Shown here: piece after piece, positions 44,901 to 58,100 of the stretch
Position numbering within the stretch: the stretch's first letter is position 1
Layout of the letters: each line of letters starts with the position of its first letter
From: Penelope pileata
Taxonomy: Eukaryota; Chordata; Aves; Galliformes; Cracidae
Direction of reading: 5' to 3'
DNA: 64,000 nt
Assembly (NCBI GenBank): GCA_013396635.1
Contig: WBMW01003196.1
Coordinates: 199,211 to 263,210 of the forward strand
The notes under the pieces: model-generated
The model's input: the letters and a program-made list of their open reading frames with translations, nothing else
The model's database searches: none
Told to the model about the DNA's origin: nothing
Program-made: the position numbers and the translations under genes

Positions 44901-47764
44901 TCCCAAGCAACCACATCTAGGGAGAGTTCCTGCACTGTAGGAAGAGATACAAATCTAATCGACTTAAGCCAAAAAGGTATCAAATCAGGATGACTGCCTA
45001 GCTGAGGTACCCAAGGTCTCCACACAAGGAGCCTATGTGCTTCACTGCAAAGCTCTGTGCTCCATGCACAAGGGGCAGACAGTCAAATTAGGTTCCTCGG
45101 TTACTTTTCACATTTCTTGCCATTTTTCAGGATTTCAAGCTCCCAAAATCCTTCATAAAAACACTAACAGGATGAAGTAGTATCCAGTAATCCAAGCACG
45201 CTGAAATAGACATCATTTTTGGCAGCATTATTCCTTCCACAGCCAGGATGGAACATAAAAATCAGAGAAGCACAGGATACTACACAGCATTATACAGCAA
45301 AGCAGGAGAGCAAGCTCTTCATTTTGATTTCAGAGACAAATTCTGTGAGAAAGCCTATTAGAATTATTTTATCCTTCACACAAAGTACATTTCTGAACTT
45401 GGTGATTATCAAAACCTTACTGGCTACCAATGCCCAATGTCCATTTACTAAATCTGATCCATGAAAGCATTATAATCATAACACAAATCTAATAAACCTC
45501 TGCAGAGAAAAAAGAACTGGCCTTTGCAGCAATCATATAGGAGTTAAGACTATCAGTAAGAACATAGGATTATGAACATTAGAGCAAGAGGAAACAGCTT
45601 TATTTAATGAGCCATAGTTAGTGAAAGGCCTTTCTAAGCTTTTTGCTGCAGATCACTTCTCAGTTTCTTCATATCTTTATATGTTTGGAGAAGAAACTTT
45701 CACAGTGAAAAAGAGCACCGACAGGCCCTGTTAATGATGGCGTGACTCATTCACATAATCGCCAAGGTACCAATCTAAAATTATGTTAAGCAGTTGGAAT
45801 TGCTTTCAGAGTTTGCATTTAACTTTGAAGAAATACAGAAACAAAGATCTCAATGCATTATAAAGTTCCAGTTTTCTAATTCTGTGTTTCTCTGGAGAAC
45901 TAAGTACAGTCATTCCTAGCACAAGAGTTCAAATTTGTCTCATTTAAGCAATGAATACGTTTCAGTGGCCATACAGATAACAGGACCTGCTTTGAGTTTC
46001 TCTGGGGGAAAAAAGACTTCGGATCACAGAGAAAAAGGCTAAAAATACGATTAGCCTGATAACTGGAACTTGGCTGTATGTATCAAGATTTCTTGGTTTT
46101 AAAACCAAATCTTATTCCATCCCATTGAAATTTCACAAAACTTCCAAAAACTCAGTGTACCTGTTCAGAAACACTTAGAAGGTGGGATAAATGTTTATTT
46201 TGCCTGTGTTAGAGGCCTGAAGTATTTCAAGTCACATCTTCCATCACCCATCCTGGAAGCTGCTGCTGAAGAAGCCAGAAAGCCTGGGGCAACAGGGAAA
46301 GTGAAAGACGAAAGATGCACTTTGTATCCCAAGATAACAAGAGCAGCAACAAAACAACAGCAAGAACAAAACTCAAAACAAAACAACAACAAATTAGTTC
46401 AGAACCAGTCATGCACAAAAGCAAAATGTGAGAAATTTTGGCATTCAGAAGACAGCTACAGAACACAAAGTAAAACTTCAGCTGCTCTCTCTAAGTCCAA
46501 GGAAGTATATTCTAACAATAACTTCAAAATCTTTTAGTAGGCCATGCCTTAAATCTTGCTTTAGACATTTAAATTTGTATCCCTGAGGCTTCCTCTGTAA
46601 CTGTTTGGGTAATTCTTGCTTAGCATGCAAGCTTTTCTGAGAGCTTCACGTGGAGCTGCGCTCCTCAAGTTGAAGTCCCATCTTATTTGGGTGGCAGTAA
46701 GTCTTTCTGGGCTGCCCTCGATATCCTTCTCTGTAAGGAAAATAATTTCCTTTTAACAGGGCGATTAGGATAAATACCTATCACTGCATTGCTGCCATCA
46801 TTTTCCTATTGGCCACCTCAAAAATCCCACTATCAGTATCTTAATATTGTGAGGAATTGAAGCAGACTGAAGTTTAAGTCTCCTCAGTCTCATGGGGACT
46901 TAAATTAATTCCCCTCCACTTCCTCCATTCTAGCTGGGGTTCATAAATCCTGTTCCCAAAACTCTGCTGAGCTGCCCACAGCCACTTCTCCGATCAGCTG
47001 AAGTCCCATTCCCTCCCTTCTGAACCCTGCAGCATAGCACGCAGGGGTGAGGACTGAATTTCTATTCTCAGAAGGCAATGGTGTTCACACATACTGTTGA
47101 ACAAACGCAGAAAAGGTCTCTCATAAGGGGCTGCCATTCTCTTCAGACTGTGCCTGGATTCAGACACTACTGATGCACTCCTCCGATGGGGGAAAAGTAC
47201 CACCTATGCTGCACCTTGAATGCCAAGGAATATTTCCCTATTTTTCTGGAGCTAAGCACATTATCTTAAGCAGCTTTAAGGGTTTGTCTCCCCTTTGGCT
47301 AAAATTAGTCAACGCTTTTGGGGAAAATGCAGAAATATCTTCCCCTGTATTCATTTCTAATTGCTGTGCCAGGAACTTCTTTAATTAAATCAATCCATTT
47401 TAGGACCCTACATTGAAAATAGGGTCATCAGTTAAAAAAAAACAACTACAACTATCCAACTTGGGTGATCTTTCACAACAGCCTTAAACAGAGTCTTAAG
47501 GAAAATAGCGAACAGGTTTTATCTGTCTGTACAGAGTTGGAGAGAAAATATGCAATAAGTACAGAGGGTATTTTGAACAGTTCTGCTCAAGTCTGGAGAC
47601 TATTGTACAAGAACGAAATCTCCTAACCTCTTTAACAACCTTAATTAGGCTTTGCCATGAAGAATAGCTAGACACATCAACAACTATTAATAGGCAAACA
47701 CCTAATTCTCTCAAAAGATGAGAAAATTTTAATTTCTTGTCATTAAAAAGAGAAGGGGGTTGGA
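42000..47764. other. Intergenic DNA downstream of FAT3
   Basis: No open frame here has recognisable protein homology or a plausible exon structure on either strand. A degraded CR1 fragment lies at about 44,342-44,466. The remainder is unclassified single-copy-looking sequence. Confidence 0.65.
44342..44466 (-). mobile_element. Small degraded CR1 fragment
   Basis: On the + strand, CAGCTCACTCAGCCTCCGTC, TCCAGTCCTTCAATGATCTT, GGCCCTTTGCTAGACTCTCT and CTTGTACAGGAGAACATGG follow the order of the reverse complement of the CR1 region just 3' of the reverse-transcriptase reading frame. It is old and about 125 bp long. The family is assigned from memory. Confidence 0.6.
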
Positions 47765-48597
47765 AAGCATGGACTGGGAGAGCAATGTCCCATCCACTGT
47801 GAGCAAAGATCAGGCTCATGACCACCTGAGGAATCTGAACATCCACAAGTCTATGGGTCCCAATGAGATGCATCTCAGAGTCCTAAGGGAATTGGCTGAT
47901 GTAGTTGACAAGCCACTCTCAATATTTGAAAAGTCATGGCAGCCACGTGAAGTCCCTGGTGACTGGAAGAAAGGCAACATCACACCCATTTTTAAGAAGG
48001 GTAGAAAGGATGACCCAGGGAACTACCCAGGGAACCTGTCAACCTCACCTCTCTGCCAAGGAAAATGATGGGACAGATCCTCCTGGAAGCTATGCTAGGC
48101 ACATGGCAGAGAGGGAGGCGATACCAGAGAATCAGCATGGCTTCACCAAGGGGAGACCCGCCTGACCAATCTAGTGGCCTTCTACAATGGCACAACTGCA
48201 TCAGTGGACAAGGGAAGAACCACTGATGTCATCCATCTATCTGGACTTCAGTAAGGCCTTTCACACAGTCCCCCACAACATCCCTCCTATAAGAAAGGAG
48301 GGGACAGACTCTTCAGAAGGGTCTGCTGTAATAGGACAAGGGAAAATTGTTTCAAACTAAAAGAGGTGAGATTTAGATTGGATATAAGAAAAAAGTTTTT
48401 TACAATAATGGTAGTGAAGCCCTGGAATAGGTTGCCCAGAGACATAGGAGATGCCCATCTCTGGATACATTCAAGGTCAGGCTGGACCAGGCTCTGAGCA
48501 ACCTGATCTAGCTGTAGATGTCTCTGCTCATTGCAGGGGAGTTGGACTAGACGACCTTTAAAGGTCCCTTCCAACTCAAAGGATTCTATGACTTCAT
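47765..48597 (+). mobile_element. CR1 LINE, 5'-truncated and internally deleted
   Basis: The first part encodes a decayed reverse-transcriptase segment: LRNLNIHKSMGPNEMHLRVL, VPGDWKKGNITPIFKKGRKD, then after frameshifts LTNLVAFYNGTTASVDKGR and AFHTVPHN in DNA. At about 48,285 the sequence jumps to the CR1 3' region (AAGAAAGGAGGGGACAGACT, GGTTGCCCAGAGACATAGG, AACCTGATCTAGC, AAAGGTCCCTTCCAACTC). It ends in GGATTCTATGACTTCAT, the avian CR1 3' tail with one degenerate repeat unit. The rest of the reverse transcriptase is missing, so the element cannot move itself. It is the youngest-looking CR1 in the window. Confidence 0.9.
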
Positions 48598-49143
48598 AAC
48601 ATGATCTTTCCTTCTGTCAGCCTGGATCACAAAGACAACCATGCTCCACCTTTTTAGGAGCATTTCTGTTAAGCTTGCTTCCCGTTAAAACAAAAGGAAA
48701 AATCTGTCTGCTTTACTGAATCAAATCAAGTCTATGTGTGTATAAACAGAGGCAAAATGAGATTCACGGTAACAATGAGACTTGTGCTACTGATAAATTG
48801 TGAAGAAAAATATCTTCTGGATAAAATCTGACCCTAATCACTTCAAGAAGGGATTCTGTGATGAACTGAACATCTCAGAGTACTTTTCAATTAATTTTTT
48901 CATTGCTTCATCCTTCCAACACATCATTCTTTACCACAAGGTTAACTCTAGTGCACTGCCTCTGCAAATACACACATCCTTTCCCTGATTCCCATGTGCG
49001 TAGTATCTCACACACATCCTCATGATACGCAACATCTTTCAAACTTGGCCTTGTCAATGACTCCTTCACTGCATAAAATATTCCATGAGCTCCTAAGAGT
49101 AGAAGCAGCTCCTGATAATATAACATTGCTGAAGTCTTTAGCA

Positions 49144-49168
49144 AAATAAATAAATAAATAAATAAAAA
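49144..49168. repeat. (AAAT)n microsatellite
   Basis: About six tandem AAAT/AATA units followed by AAAAAG. A simple repeat. Confidence 0.9.
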
Positions 49169-52100
49169 GTGGAATATATAAATCTGTAGGAGCACCGCAA
49201 GCTGAAAGTGCCTCCCACCATGAAACACCAAAATATCAAAACATCAAAAACACCCGAACCACGCAAAAGGGAGGAATCTTTTTAAGGACACCTAGAACCA
49301 GCAGCTTAAACACAATTATTTGCATGGAACACAGATTTTACAGATACAAGCTTGCTAACACAACAAGATTTGAAAGAAAAAGGAGATTGAGACTTAAAGC
49401 AGTAGAGCAAGTAAGGCTATGAACAGCTAGAAGGAATCTTTCAGGAGGTTGAAGCTGTAAGAAGTGAGGAAAATAAGAAGGAACAAACAAGGAACAAACC
49501 CTGGCAAGTACAGTGCAGAGTAAGACAAGTCAGGAATGTTTGAGGAAGTTTGTAGATGTCAAAAATTAAAGTTCATTTTTAAACACAATAAAAGTAGCAA
49601 ATTCTAGCAGAGATTCTATAAGTAGAATAGAATAATGGTAATATAAATAATAATAAACTAGCAGATGATCAAGGTACAACAGGAACTTCAGAGAAATCAA
49701 GATTAGCAGATGTTCAACCTCTTCCATAGTGGACGTGGATGCAGTGGGGAAAACTTTCTCTGCTTTGTAACATCTTAACCTGAAGTATTGCACACTCTTT
49801 GGAGATTAATGAATGAGAATAAACAGTATCAAAGACAATATGGCACTGACTCAGCACTGCTAAAGCACTTAAGTCAATGTTATCTGGGGCACAGCCAACT
49901 AAAACTGCTTCGAGACCACAAGAACGACTACAAACAAAGAGAAGGTACCAGGGCAGATGAATCAAGCACCAGGTTCCCAAGGAGGCAGGATTTAAGAAAA
50001 GAATGCAAATACTAATACCAGAAGCACCAGCAAACAGGGAAACTGTACTGGTCAAACCAGGCAGTCTGGGTCTGCTTCTGGTAACACAACGGAATTGAAT
50101 CACACATTGGCAGTCTGGGCATTTATAAATTCTCTGTGCAATCCTTTCATGCTTGTCTTGTTCCTACAGGTGAGGGACAAAGGAACACCTGCCAACATGG
50201 CCATTATCAAAATGCTCATCCAAACAGCTCAGTTTTATCTATTGTAAAAGCAAATCTCATACGGGCACTGTGATGGAAGAACTATAGTCAGCAGCAGGGG
50301 ACAAAAGCTGCACATTTCTGCTTTCATTCAGATAAATGTGCAACAGAGAGAAACTCAGGTTCAGTAAAAATATTAGGTAAGAATTACTACCCAAAGATAA
50401 CCAGATGAGTATTTTCTGAAAAACAGATTTATGCTACAGCCAGCTCTGACTTTGAAGGAAAAATGAAAATGAGAGTCTTTTGTGTAAAGCAGAGCTTTCA
50501 CAGTTTCTCATGTGAAGGGCAATAGTTGAAACAGCTTGGAATATTGAATAAAGGTATAAAAGAGATCTGTACTAGTGCTTTCTCTCCGATTCTGTAAATT
50601 ATTTCAATTTTGTTTCCTCACTGTTTTGTTTAATGAAATAATTTTATTTTCTTTTAAGATGAATTAAAGATTCGGCTGATCAAAGGTGTTGGTTTTTTTC
50701 TTCCCTCCTCTCCTCTAAGTGTTTATTTAGCAGAATAAACTTTCCTACAGCTGTGCTGAACGAAGCTTTCTGTTTGGTGTCTGGACCAAGGAGAACTTAT
50801 TTTTACTGCCCTGTTCCAGAAATTCAGTTAGCTTTATATATACTTCGTTACAAAGGCTAAAAAAACAAGTAAAGGCTATAGATCTTGATATCATCTTAAG
50901 TTAGTAAAGCAGCTTCTTAATGTGTGCAGACTGTAAGCGTGTATAAAATGTAATTACAACTCTTTTCACTTTTATGAAACATTAGAGGTTAAAGCTGGAT
51001 CCTCCTAATATGCCTTCTAAGCACTTGGATTACTATACAATAAAAAAAGAGACAAGATTCTGTAAAGTCCAATAAAAAGACACTTCACTAAGCCAAACAT
51101 GTTTGATTCAACTAATAACTACCTGTTCCGGTAGATATACTTATGACTTGGCAAGATTTTATGCACCAGTGTTTTTTTATTTCAGCTCCACACTCATAGA
51201 AAGGAAAGGGTTGACACATCCAGATAAGCACCCAAGAGCGACAGGGCAATGTAGGTGCTGATGCTACAGCTTTGGAAAACACCTGGCAACCATAATCCCA
51301 ACAGTCCAGTTCTTCCATCATCTATTGCTGGTGCTTCCTCCAGAGCATTTCAGAAGCATCTCATACAGCCCAAAACACACAGATACACTTATGGCATGTG
51401 GAGAAATCTGTTACTCTTGGTAAGATGGAATGCTTCTACAACATCCCCCTTTGCTAAATTAGACCTCACCACCACAAAGCATACCTCCTTCAAAGTACAC
51501 TACTGGGTCAGTAAAACTAACAAGAAATAAACACAAGAGGAACAAAACTCTTACAGCACTGTCCGGGGTTCAGTGCCAGTGGCAATGCACGTAGGCATGC
51601 ACGCGCCTGGATGGGCCAGCAACTTGCAGAAGCACTTGCTGCTGTCCAGCTGTTGCCTTCCCAGCCACTCCAGGACAATAACAAGTTAAGGAAGTTCTTT
51701 CTGGGACTAGTCAATACCTCTGCTCACATTTCTCCCCTCTAGAAGTTCAGTTCTCTCCCTCATTAAGGTACTTCACTTTGCCTCCAGGCTCTTTCACAGA
51801 GTGCAGCTCAGCAGGAGCTCAACACACAGGGGAGAAGCCGGGGGCCTGGCACTGCGGCAAGGCAGATTTCTGAGATTCTCTCATTTCTTTCTTTTCTTCT
51901 GCTGTTCGCTCTGACTAATGCTGTTATCTCAACGCAGTTGTTGACCTCACACGTAGCAAGCAGAGCCACCTTCCAGCACTCATACTTCCATTCAGCAGTA
52001 GCTAAATTGAACCAGTGCTGTGTATATGGACACCCTGAATGCCAAAAACTTTTCCCAGTATCACAAGGGGCAGCTGTTAACTGTGGTAGGGAGACAAGAG

Positions 52101-55099
52101 GATCAGCAAAGCACTGCATGCATTATCAAGCAAAATTAATGAGATCAGAGCAATGAAATGGAGTGACTTGATGTACAGAAACAGCTCCTGAGCTGTAACG
52201 CATATGAGTTCCTTCCAGGTGAAAGATACATTTTATTTTGGTTTATGCACAGGACCTGACTTACTGCTACTGCTGACAGGGAACAAGAATCAGCATAGCA
52301 CTACCATGCTGGTTATTAAGAAACTGCAGAATTACAAGCAACACTTGAACTGACCTTTAGATAGCACAGATGGCATGCCAGCCCGAATTAGTGAAACTGA
52401 ATGTTACACAGCAACACTGTCATGGTTGCCTGGTATACAAATTAGCAAGGGAAACTCTTCCCTGAGGAAAACCATGCACGTGAAGATTCAGAACAAAAGT
52501 ACCGTGCGTGAGAACTGCAGTCACAGCCAAAACACTGACTCTGACATTGAACAGCACTGCACAGATGAAAGACACCCAAGGGACTACTGCGCTTCAGCTC
52601 CCGGAATGACCCCAGTCTCTGGGGCTGAGCTTGTCACCCAGCTCTGCACCTATCTGGTCTGACACACTGAGAGCAATACTGCTTTTAGGATTATTTCTAC
52701 TGCCAAAGCAGCATGACACTAAGAATTGCACTCTGAAGCTCATTCTTAAATATTCCCTGAAGTATCTAAAGAATATTTATTCCTAGAAATAAATTAAGAT
52801 ATAAACACATTTTAAACTGACTAGAATTTCTCCTTCAACTTCTGAGCACAAGAGCAGACTGGTTCCCTGTGCTTAAGGCATCAACTCAAAGATGCTTCTA
52901 TTACTCTGTTTTTATTATTGATCTAGGAGCTGGCCCAGCTGAGCTCTCAGCCTCCCAGGAGAAATCCAAAAGGACCTGCACCTGGCCTTTTCATCTGCAT
53001 GTCTCACTGCACTCTGCGTTGTTTGAGTAGGAGAAATACGTACCACATAAAGAGCACACTACTTGTGAGATCTAGAATTCCAGAACGCTACTCTGTTTGG
53101 GCTTCAGTTCTAATTGTTGCTCACATACAAACAAAATTTTGGTCCAGCTGCAGAGAGGAGGCCCTCCTTCTGTTTTAGAGGATCAAGAGAATCAGACAGC
53201 ACAGTATGTATGGAACAACAACCACTCTGCTTTTCTAGCATAACAAAGACTTAAACAAGAAAGCAAATTATTAAAGGCTTGTCATACAATTGCCACACGC
53301 AGTTCCTAACTGTGGTGCAAACTGGCTGAAATTGGACATTAGAAGGAACAATATCTAGTCCAGGTTGTGCTTCACTAAACAATATTAAAGTACATTATAC
53401 CTCATCTTTTCTGGGACAGTGATAAGACCAAAAGAAATAAGTCACAGAAAGACCAGTACTGATATCCATTCCAATCATGCTTATATGCAACTGCTTTACC
53501 TCCCTGTCAGCAAAAAGAGAATTAGAAGACACAGAGACTTACCTCTTAGCGAGTCCATCCTCACACTCCACCAGGTAGCTGCACTTCAAGTCAGACCCCA
53601 ATGCAGCTTGGCTTTTCACAGGATTCCTGCCTCACATACAACTCCAGCAAAACAAAAAGACCTTCTGGCAATCTATGTCTATAGAAAGACTTACTCCAGC
53701 AGTCGCAAGTGAAAGCTTCCCACCTTCTCCACACCTGTGTCCTATAGCCTTAATCCTACCCAACCTTCAGGTGCCTCCCAGAACACTGAGGACACCAACT
53801 CTTATTAACCCCTACATACCAACAAGCAGTGTTCAGCATGCAGCTTTGTAGGAAAACTATATTTTCACCAGAGATCTAAAGAAAGTGCATATGAAAACAA
53901 GGAAGAGGAGAAAAAAACCCAAAACACCAACTCCTCAGTCCCTGCCCAGGACTTCAGGGTTTTGTGTGTTCAGTTAAAAAAGGTTTAAAAAGAAAGAACA
54001 GTCCTTTTACCATTAAGAATGCACACAAACAGCTCAGAAACAACTGAAAGACAAAAGAGCAGTCCTCTGTTTTACTAGTCATCCGAGCAGATAAAAGTTC
54101 GTGTCAGAATGGGACAGATTAATTGCTCTCTTCCAAACACATGTGCTTCAGTCTGCTAAAAGACTCTATATGTTTCCTTCAACCATGATCCCATATTTCC
54201 CACCCTGGTTAATCTCTGTAGTACATGTTCCTCTTGCCCTTGTGTATTTGTACTCTTCACAGAATGATAAGCAACATTACATTATCCTTGAGGAGTTACT
54301 ACTTTTCCCCCAGTAAATTCCCTTGTTAGGCTCATCTAGCTTGTTAAAGAAATTCTCTTCTTGTATTTACTTCATATGAACTTAGGTCGACAACAACATT
54401 TTTTTCCAATGTACACATTTTCTGTTTGCTTACAGTTCCCTTTCTTAAATTGTTCACCCGTCTCTTTGTTGACTCACCACCACCATATATACTGATTTTT
54501 AGCATCAGGTTGAAAGTTCAACATTTTCCAGTTCTCTATCAGCTGACAAATCTCAGAAATCTTAACATCAACTCTCTTGCGACTGATTCAACTTTTAAAA
54601 CACACAGTTCATTGGTTTTTACAAAGTATTTTTTCTTTCACACCAAACACATTGTACCATTCCACATGACGCCAAATGCAGAGCAATCTTCCTGAAATAG
54701 CAACCTTGTAGTTGTAAACAAGGCAGTGTTTGTATACTAGGTTCTCTGGGGTCATTGCTTCATTTATAAAACATAAAATATTACATGAAATATTGCTGTT
54801 GGTTTTACCTCCCCCAAAGTATTTATTTCTTGTGTATGGTGCCATTTCTCCAGTCTGTAAATAGCTTCATTGTTTATTTCATTTTTTAAATATGCTTTGC
54901 TGCCCAGTGAGAGGCATCTCAGGATGTCATTGGCTCTTTGCTTTAGCTGTTTTAATGCATTGGATCATCATGAAGTATTGTATGTATTGAAGTCTGTATT
55001 GCACTAGCTCCCTTATAGGTGCACAGAAGGTACATATGTAGAAGGAGAAAACTGCCTTAAAAAGATCACCAAGTTCCAAACCCCTGACAGATAACCGAC

Positions 55100-55126
55100 C
55101 AAAAACAAAACAAAACAAAACAAAAT
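55100..55126. repeat. (AAAAC)n microsatellite
   Basis: About five tandem AAAAC units ending in AAAATG. A simple repeat in intergenic DNA. Confidence 0.9.
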
Positions 55127-58100
55127 GAAAAACCTACAAAGAATAAGTACAGCTCTGGACGTGGTCAAAATATGCTGTCAAAAACATGTGAGACCTCCTG
55201 CCACCCAATGTACTCAATGCACTACACTAGAGCACCAGAGCACCTCAGCCTGCATAAAATGGCTCTGCTGAGTTTCCCCTTGACTCCCACTGTTAATTCC
55301 ACCTCCTGACCTGTCTACAACCTTGTGCTCATATAACCTCGCACACAAGACCTTCACATACCAAGGAGCTCATGTGAGACGGTAGCTGAACTCACCAACA
55401 AGAAGTACTCAGTTTCTTTTGGCAGATTACCATCTTCCCTTATGAGGCACCCACTGTGGCACTCCGTAAAACAGTGACACATTGCTATCCTATCTTGCAA
55501 CCAACCCACAAAGATTCTGGAAAAGTTTTTCTACCTTTCACATGTATTTGATCAGAAGAGATGCATTCTCTTCTCAACCCTACCTTATTTCAAGTACTTC
55601 TTCCCCCTTCCAACCTGTGACAAATGAGAGGTCTTTGTCATATTCTTCTACTGTGGAAGAAAAGAACATACCCTCTTCTTCCTTGCACATAACATCTGCA
55701 AAACATCAGTTGCTTCACCATAGTCAAATCTGACTTCAAGTGCACTTACTTTGCAATATAATAGATCCCTATCATCTGACATCATATAGGGTGACCAACA
55801 GTTCCTCTTTTCATTTGATTTACTCCTAACTATAGCAAAACATTAGGACACCCCAGACAAATAGCCTGGATGATTCCCACTGGCTTAATTCCTTTCAGCA
55901 CACTGGCATGTCCACCCACATCACTTTCCTTACTTACCAGGCTCCTTCCACCACTACTTCTGCCCACTTAGCCCATCTGTTTATACATGCAGATACCCCA
56001 CCTATTACAATAACAACATGGACTCGACAAGATTCGGGTGTGCATTTGCTGCCTTTGACCCTTCTCACAGACAAGCACCTGACCTGGATACCCTTCCCTC
56101 CTAAGTCTCTGCTACCTGGACATTAATGCTTCCCATTGTGAATTCACATTGGCTTATGTCTGCTTTGCAGACAGTTACAAATTCTGGAAGGTATCAGAAG
56201 GAACTCAGTGTTTTACAAGATGGATGAAATAGTACTTTGTTTAATAAATACAATGATTTTTTTCCTGACAGCTAATTATTATGTGACAACTGTATCCACC
56301 AGAGGACAAAACCTTATTTCCTTGATAACAGGATTCAAAAAATAAGAAGGCAATACAAGTTATTTGTCTTTGTGGACTCTTTTAACTACAAGCTGCCATT
56401 CAAAACTGAATCTGTTCTGCAGACTGAAAATAAAAGTGCACTGGTGCAGTCCATTTAATAATATACTTTTGACCTCAGGTATTCATGTTAGCAGGTACCT
56501 ATAGCAACATACACCTTATTACACAAAGAACAACTTAAGAGAAGCGTACAAACAACCTCACCAATAAAAACAGTGCTACCTCAAAAGTACATGTTGCAAT
56601 CAAGTCAAGGCTTAGTTTAAAGATTCTTCTTAAGCATTGTAGTGCATTTTGATCTAAGCTTTTAGGTTCATCTGATGTACTTTAAAAATTTCCCCAGAGG
56701 CCTGGAGGGAAATGCAGAGCTAATAACATACATATATAATAATAAGAAATGCCAAAAATTTTCATATTGATTAAATATATATTTATACTAGGTTCATCTC
56801 CCTGATTTTGTTGCTTATGTCACTTTAGGCAGATCAGTCTTTCCCTTGACTCATCCTCCTATTTTTCTCTTTTCAGGACCTCAGAAATGTCTAAATAAAA
56901 TAGCTGTCTGGAATTAAATGCATAAATGCCTCTAGTATTTAAGAAGTCTAACATTCAAAATGTGTTTTCAAATATCATTTGCCATTCTCTATACACTATA
57001 CTCAGCATACTAGTAGTAATTTCTCACCTCCAATGTCACAGTCAAAGAAGATACTGTGCATTTTTGTTGCTGGATCTCCAAAATGACAATTCTGAAGCTA
57101 TGATTGCCCTCTGAGGATTATACAGAAAAAAGAAACCATGAGTCACCCTTGAAAAACATCTCCATAAAAATATTTTCAAGAAGCCAGCAAGGGAAGCAAT
57201 CTCACTCTTGGAATTAGAGAGGAATAGAGTAGCAAATAAAATTGTGAAAATTCACCTTTTGTAGAGGAAAAATGGACAAATCTTGAAATAAGTGGATGTA
57301 TTAAAGAAAAAATAAATATTGGTCTTTTCAAACCAAATTAAATGACTGTGAGAACATTGAGGACAAGAAGCAGAGGGGGACAGTAGTAGAGAAAGTGGAC
57401 AAAATAACAGAAACCAGCGTACAGCAGGAAGAAGAGCAGAACGGGGTCAGAGGTCAGTGGTAGATAACAAAAGATAGCAGATGCATGTTGCGATGAAAAG
57501 AAAGATAGCACAGCAAAAATAGGTGCCACCCTTTGCTTTAAAAAACTAGTCCCCAGGTGCCAAGTCTACACCCTGCTCTGCAGAGCCCTGTAGTTCTCCT
57601 CTGCTTACTAGGTTAAGTATATATCCAAAACTCGGTTGAACTGTGGGGTTTTTTTGCTTAAATTCTTTCACTTCAAGGGGGAATTCAATGGAAACTAACA
57701 TACACAAAAAGATAAAAGTCCCTTCCTCCCCCCAGTCTGCTCTATTACCTATTGTAGACAGTATGTTATGTATTCTTTTTTTCTCTCCAACAGACTGGAA
57801 ATACATATTATCATCTTCATTATAACTTTTGCTTCCGCTACACTGAAGATCACCTTGCGCTTCAATGACAACATATTTTCTGGGCTGCTTCCTCCAACTT
57901 GTCTCTGAAATAAATCAATTGTGCAACTAAAGCACACACTGCATGCTCATTAAAGGTAGTGGCACATATACACCCAACGTGGTCATGCAAATGCAGGTTA
58001 ATCTGAGCAAAATTACACAGAGCAGAGATATTAAATAGCTGGTGACTCAATTAGAAAAGTTGATTTTTTTCCCAAGTGTGTGGTTTCACCAAGAAGCATG

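Noticed and set aside
52375..52662. 95-codon intergenic open frame
   Set aside because: No recognisable domain and the length is within chance expectation for this composition.
55908..56126. Thr/Pro-rich open frame of 72 codons in intergenic DNA
   Set aside because: C-rich composition explains the residues; no motif, signal peptide or splice structure supports a gene.
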